This document shows, one piece after another, positions 21,112 through 23,898 of a DNA stretch of 23,898 bases (position 1 is the first letter of the stretch; each line of letters starts with the position of its first letter). Source of the DNA: Candidatus Peribacterales bacterium (GTDB taxonomy: Bacteria > Patescibacteriota > Gracilibacteria > Peribacterales > Peribacteraceae); contig JAKFXO010000084.1 in assembly GCA_021731345.1 (NCBI GenBank), positions 1 through 23,898 of the forward strand, read 5' to 3'. The notes under the pieces were generated by a model that worked only from the letters and a program-made list of their open reading frames with translations, was not told where the DNA came from and did no database searches. A program made the translations under genes and the position numbers.

Positions 21112-21120
21112 TACAAAAAA

Positions 21121-21150
21121 AGCGGCAGGGTTACTGCCGCTCTCTTTGTT
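21121..21150. terminator. Bidirectional intrinsic terminator
   Basis: Perfect 8-bp stem AGCGGCAG / CTGCCGCT (21121-21141) with a 5-base loop. It is followed on plus by a T-rich tract and on minus by a T7 run. It separates the convergent aminopeptidase and DsbA-like genes. Confidence 0.92.
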
Positions 21151-21161
21151 ATATTCGACTT

Positions 21162-21920
21162 TTACTCAGCCATTACTTTGTCCGAGAATGCCCAGTAGGC
21201 ATCGGAACCTCCGAGCTCGCCTGCGCACTCAGCGCCGACAGCAAGAGGCATAGCTTCTGGGTGGAACGAAAGAGGGAAGTGGCGGTAGACCCACATCACC
21301 TGACCGTCGTAGTCCTTCATAAGCTGCTGGTACGTCGGGTGAACGGCGTGGCAGAACGGACACTCGTAGTCGGAGTACTCAATGAGTGCAATCTTGGCGT
21401 TTGCAGCCCCACGGACGTTGTCTTCCGTAGTGCTGACTGGAACGACAGGACCTGCAAGGGTGACGCCTGGCTCCTTCATAGCAGCCGTAGGATCTTTCAG
21501 CATCGCGTCGATCGTCTTTTTGAAGTTTGCAAGAGGCTGAGCGCCTGAAATGACGATGCCCTTACCAGTTTTCATGTCGAGGATGATGTTTCCTGGTGTT
21601 CCGCTAACGCCTGCTGTCTGGCCGTCAGCCATTTGCTTGTTGATTTTGTCTTCGAACTTTCCGCTACCGACACATGCAGTGAAGTCATCACCGTCAAGGC
21701 CGATCTCTTCGGCGTAACCGAGCATACGGTCTTCTACCTTAGCTTGTGGTGCCTGAGGCGCCTGTGGATTTGGCGCAGTGCCACCATTTCCTTGTACAAC
21801 GACGCTCTTTGGCATCGAGCCAGAAGCAAAGGTAAGAATTGCTCCTGCGATGAGTCCGATGAGAAACATTGCAACTCCAAACCAGATGTTGTTCTGGCCG
21901 GTTGAGTCTTTGGAAGACAT
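21162..21920 (-). CDS. Membrane-anchored DsbA-like thiol oxidoreductase, apparently circularly permuted
   Basis: 252 residues, probably acting on disulfides outside the membrane. An N-terminal anchor (about 12-33) and a Pro/Ala/Gln linker come first. Residues 62-142 match the C-terminal half of DsbA-type domains: YAEEIGLDGDDFTACVGSGK, then the cis-Pro loop GVSGTPG (P109), then ISGAQPLANFKKTIDAML. A linker follows. Residues 176-252 match the N-terminal half: ALIEYSDYECPFC (active site CPFC, 187-190), YRHFPLSFHPEA and YWAFSDKVMAE. The usual order is the reverse. A terminator lies directly after the stop, so the missing order is not explained by truncation. The start is ATG 21920; a longer in-frame extension overlaps the divergent promoter. 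Confidence 0.85.
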   Translation of the reverse strand: MSSKDSTGQNNIWFGVAMFLIGLIAGAILTFASGSMPKSVVVQGNGGTAPNPQAPQAPQAKVEDRMLGYAEEIGLDGDDFTACVGSGKFEDKINKQMADGQTAGVSGTPGNIILDMKTGKGIVISGAQPLANFKKTIDAMLKDPTAAMKEPGVTLAGPVVPVSTTEDNVRGAANAKIALIEYSDYECPFCHAVHPTYQQLMKDYDGQVMWVYRHFPLSFHPEAMPLAVGAECAGELGGSDAYWAFSDKVMAE

Positions 21921-21954
21921 ACAGTCAATACGGGAAAAAGAGTAAAACGTGGCC

Positions 21955-21960
21955 AGTATA
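21955..21960 (-). promoter_or_regulatory. Candidate -10 (TATACT) for the DsbA-like gene
   Basis: Minus strand TATACT at 21960-21955, 34 bases before ATG 21920. The leader of about 27 bases is U/C-rich. Confidence 0.45.
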
Positions 21961-22033
21961 GGGAAAGGGGTTGTGAAATGTGAATGCAACTTTATGCGAA
22001 CTGTGTCCAATGAGCGTCTGGAGGGTTTTGTGC

Positions 22034-22039
22034 TATGGT
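22034..22039 (+). promoter_or_regulatory. Extended -10 for the macroglobulin-like gene
   Basis: TGC-TATGGT with the hexamer at 22034-22039, 31 bases before ATG 22071. The leader is pyrimidine-rich (CCTCCCCCTCACTCT directly before ATG). Confidence 0.45.
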
Positions 22040-22070
22040 ACGCAAGTTTATCGTACCTCCCCCTCACTCT

Positions 22071-23898
22071 ATGTCGAAACCTGGCTTCATTCGATGGTTC
22101 CATTCTCCTCTTCGGGTAGCGAGTGGAGCTGTTGTTGCAGTCATCATTCTCGCTGCTGGAATCGGTGGATTCCTTGCGTATAAGCCAGCTGCTTATGATT
22201 TTTCACAAAATCAAAAAATTTCGGCTACTTCACCCTTTCAACTAGTGTTTGCAGAAGAGATGGATCACACATCAGTGGAGCAGTATCTGACACTGCCAGA
22301 GGGAGTAGAGGTTACAAAAGTATGGAAAGACGAAGTTCTTGTTCTGCAGCCTACAAAAAAATTGGAAGCCGATACGACATATAAAGTTAGCGTCGACGGC
22401 AGAGCTTTACAGAAAGATGGAATTGCACTCGGCACAGACCTCGAGTTTGTTTTCATTGTCACTGGTTCACCTGTTGTTGCAGCGCAAATTCCTGCAGCTG
22501 ACTCTGCTCATGTGCCGCAGGACGCCGATATCACGTTGGTGTTTGATCGTCCTGTCGTTCCGCTTACCCAAGTACAAGGAACAACGGCAGACAAAAGACT
22601 AGCCGGCTGGCCGGTAACGATTTCGCCGCAGGTGAAAGGAAAATGGCGTTGGCTTGGTACTACCACAGCTTCGTATGTTCCTGAAAAAGCGCTTACAATA
22701 GCGACGAAGTACACCGTCAATGTTCCGGCTGGGATCACAACAGTATCAAACGAACGGACGGAAAAAGACTTCAGTTGGAGCTTTGAGACTGAGCGCCCGA
22801 CTGCCATTTCTTCAGTGCCGCACGAAAACTCTAGCTCTGCAGGTCCAGGAACAGAGGTGACAGTAATGTTTAATCAGGAAATGGACTTAATCAGCGCAAA
22901 AGACTCGATTGTCTTTGCTGAAAAATCCGGCATCGACAAAGTAGCCGATAGAGTTATTGGAGTCGCAGCAGTGAAATATGGAATGACGGAGGTTGGCGGA
23001 TCAGTCAAAAAGAAGGTTGTTGATAAGAAAAAAGTTGTCATCACTCCATCGGAGCAACTGAAGTTCAACAAAAACTATGCCGTGACAGTTCGCGCAGGTG
23101 TACGCGGTCTTGTTGGAGATCTTGGTAGCTCTGCAGACTTTACGGTGAATTTCTCAACCGTAGGTCCACTGACGATTACTGATGGTACATATGAATATGG
23201 TTCGATCAATATTCGTTTCTCAAGCCCCGTTGATGGGAAGGAGATTAAAAAGGCTATCTCCATGAATCCACCGGCAAAATCCTTTAGCGAGATCGACTTT
23301 GAAACGTACGGTGACCAATTGGGGGATGATTCGGATGATAAAGCTGTTTCGCAGCTCTCTCTGTACCCGATGCTCGAACCGAGCACGACCTACACGATCA
23401 CACTAAAGGATACACTGACAGATCACTACGGTCAGAAACTTGGTAAAACGTATGAACTAAAGTTCACAACGCCAGCCATTGAGCCACGGGTTTTCATTCA
23501 TCCTGAAGGCAAATCATTTGGCATTTTCGAGAAAGGAAAACCACCGGTGTACTTCATCAACGATGTGAACGTCACCATGCTCAACGTTGAGTTCGGTCGC
23601 CTGACATTTAACAAGTTTACAGAGATGCGACGCTCGCAGCTTGATGGTTATAACCAAAATCTCGTCGATGCAAAAAGTGTCGTACAGGACTACAAGCTCG
23701 TTCAGCTAAAACCAAAAGCAAAGAAAAACAACTGGGAAGCATTGCCACTGGATATTGAGGAGACATTTGGAAAGCTGAAGCCAGGACTATATTTCCTGAC
23801 TGTGCGTGCTCCAGAATGGGTGAATAGCTTCAACAAGGTTCCCTACCAAGAGGAGAGAACATTTGCCGTAACGAACATGGCAATGACGCTGAAGTATT
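22071..23898 (+). CDS. Big_5 / alpha-2-macroglobulin-like envelope protein, C-terminus beyond window
   Basis: The frame is open from ATG 22071 to the right edge: 609 residues with no stop. A single N-terminal membrane anchor (about 13-36) is followed by repeated Ig-like units of the Big_5 type. Each has the pattern S-P-x-x-x-x-V, then VxFxxxM, then xxLxxxTxYxVxV. Instances are SPFQLVFAEEMDHTSV, then QDADITLVFDRPV, GTEVTVMFNQEMD, YGSINIRFSSPVD and EPSTTYTITLKDTL. The last visible part (from about residue 480, ending VTNMAMTLKY) resembles the macroglobulin-domain stretch of bacterial alpha-2-macroglobulins. These trap proteases in the periplasm or at the surface. The thioester and bait regions would lie beyond the edge, so the assignment is provisional. 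Confidence 0.75.
   Translation, partial: MSKPGFIRWFHSPLRVASGAVVAVIILAAGIGGFLAYKPAAYDFSQNQKISATSPFQLVFAEEMDHTSVEQYLTLPEGVEVTKVWKDEVLVLQPTKKLEADTTYKVSVDGRALQKDGIALGTDLEFVFIVTGSPVVAAQIPAADSAHVPQDADITLVFDRPVVPLTQVQGTTADKRLAGWPVTISPQVKGKWRWLGTTTASYVPEKALTIATKYTVNVPAGITTVSNERTEKDFSWSFETERPTAISSVPHENSSSAGPGTEVTVMFNQEMDLISAKDSIVFAEKSGIDKVADRVIGVAAVKYGMTEVGGSVKKKVVDKKKVVITPSEQLKFNKNYAVTVRAGVRGLVGDLGSSADFTVNFSTVGPLTITDGTYEYGSINIRFSSPVDGKEIKKAISMNPPAKSFSEIDFETYGDQLGDDSDDKAVSQLSLYPMLEPSTTYTITLKDTLTDHYGQKLGKTYELKFTTPAIEPRVFIHPEGKSFGIFEKGKPPVYFINDVNVTMLNVEFGRLTFNKFTEMRRSQLDGYNQNLVDAKSVVQDYKLVQLKPKAKKNNWEALPLDIEETFGKLKPGLYFLTVRAPEWVNSFNKVPYQEERTFAVTNMAMTLKY

Noticed and set aside
21921..22103. N-terminal extension of the DsbA-like protein to 313 residues
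   Set aside because: The extra residues are not protein-like, overlap the divergent promoter region and would precede the membrane anchor. ATG 21920 fits better.
1..23898. TGA recoded as glycine, as in some CPR lineages
   Set aside because: TGA ends several recognisable genes at the expected length (surface protein at 11218, PurQ-like gene at 16740, methyltransferase at 17195).

Overview
The window looks like a chromosomal segment of a Candidate Phyla Radiation (Patescibacteria) bacterium, possibly Peribacteria/Peregrinibacteria-like. This is inference from several things: roughly balanced base composition, short core genes, scattered housekeeping genes, Ser/Cys-rich surface proteins with HTEC and DUF4215-type repeats, and CPR-style hypothetical proteins. 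TGA is used as a stop (for example in GTGA and ATGA overlaps), so the TGA=Gly code of Gracilibacteria/Absconditabacteria does not apply. No phage, insertion sequence, CRISPR array or rRNA is visible.

Layout. 1-1458 (mostly minus): a stand-alone riboflavin kinase cut by the left edge, an overlapping unknown gene, a structured spacer, tRNA-Ser(TGA) and cutA. 1509-4007: a Ca2+-type P-ATPase. 4060-4788 (minus): tRNA-Ser(GCT) and a secreted L,D-transpeptidase. 4879-7415 (plus): a GT4 glycosyltransferase, rsmH and an FtsL-like protein, ending in a bidirectional terminator against pyruvate kinase (minus). 8959-10485 (minus): a PMT-type O-mannosyltransferase, divergent from two overlapping genes for membrane-anchored Cys/Ser/Thr/Pro-rich surface proteins (10697-13458). 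13573-17870 (plus): tRNA-Arg(TCT), a DUF4870-like membrane protein, pyrH, frr, a PurQ-like amidotransferase with a C-terminal extension, a SPOUT RNA methyltransferase and an unknown Pro-rich helical protein. 17871-19814 (minus): a membrane protein with two GspF/PilC-like N-terminal modules and a Ser-rich lipoprotein. 19912-21111: an M29 aminopeptidase. 21162-21920 (minus): a membrane-anchored DsbA-like protein whose halves are in swapped order. 22071 to the right edge: a membrane-anchored Big_5/alpha-2-macroglobulin-like protein.

Shared theme. Much of the window concerns the cell envelope: peptidoglycan cross-linking, division, disulfide chemistry, protein O-mannosylation, Ser-rich anchored proteins, a lipoprotein and a macroglobulin-like protein. 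The O-mannosyltransferase beside Ser/Thr-rich proteins suggests an enzyme-substrate locus.

Gene expression. The most striking global signal is promoter placement. A TANNNT -10 hexamer, often with an upstream TGN, lies 6-9 bases before the start codon of many genes, which predicts leaderless mRNAs. A second set of genes has 23-36 bases between -10 and start, with pyrimidine-rich leaders and no Shine-Dalgarno. Two tRNA-Ser genes have the same spacing to their mature 5' ends. The other standout is the apparent circular permutation of the DsbA-like oxidoreductase.
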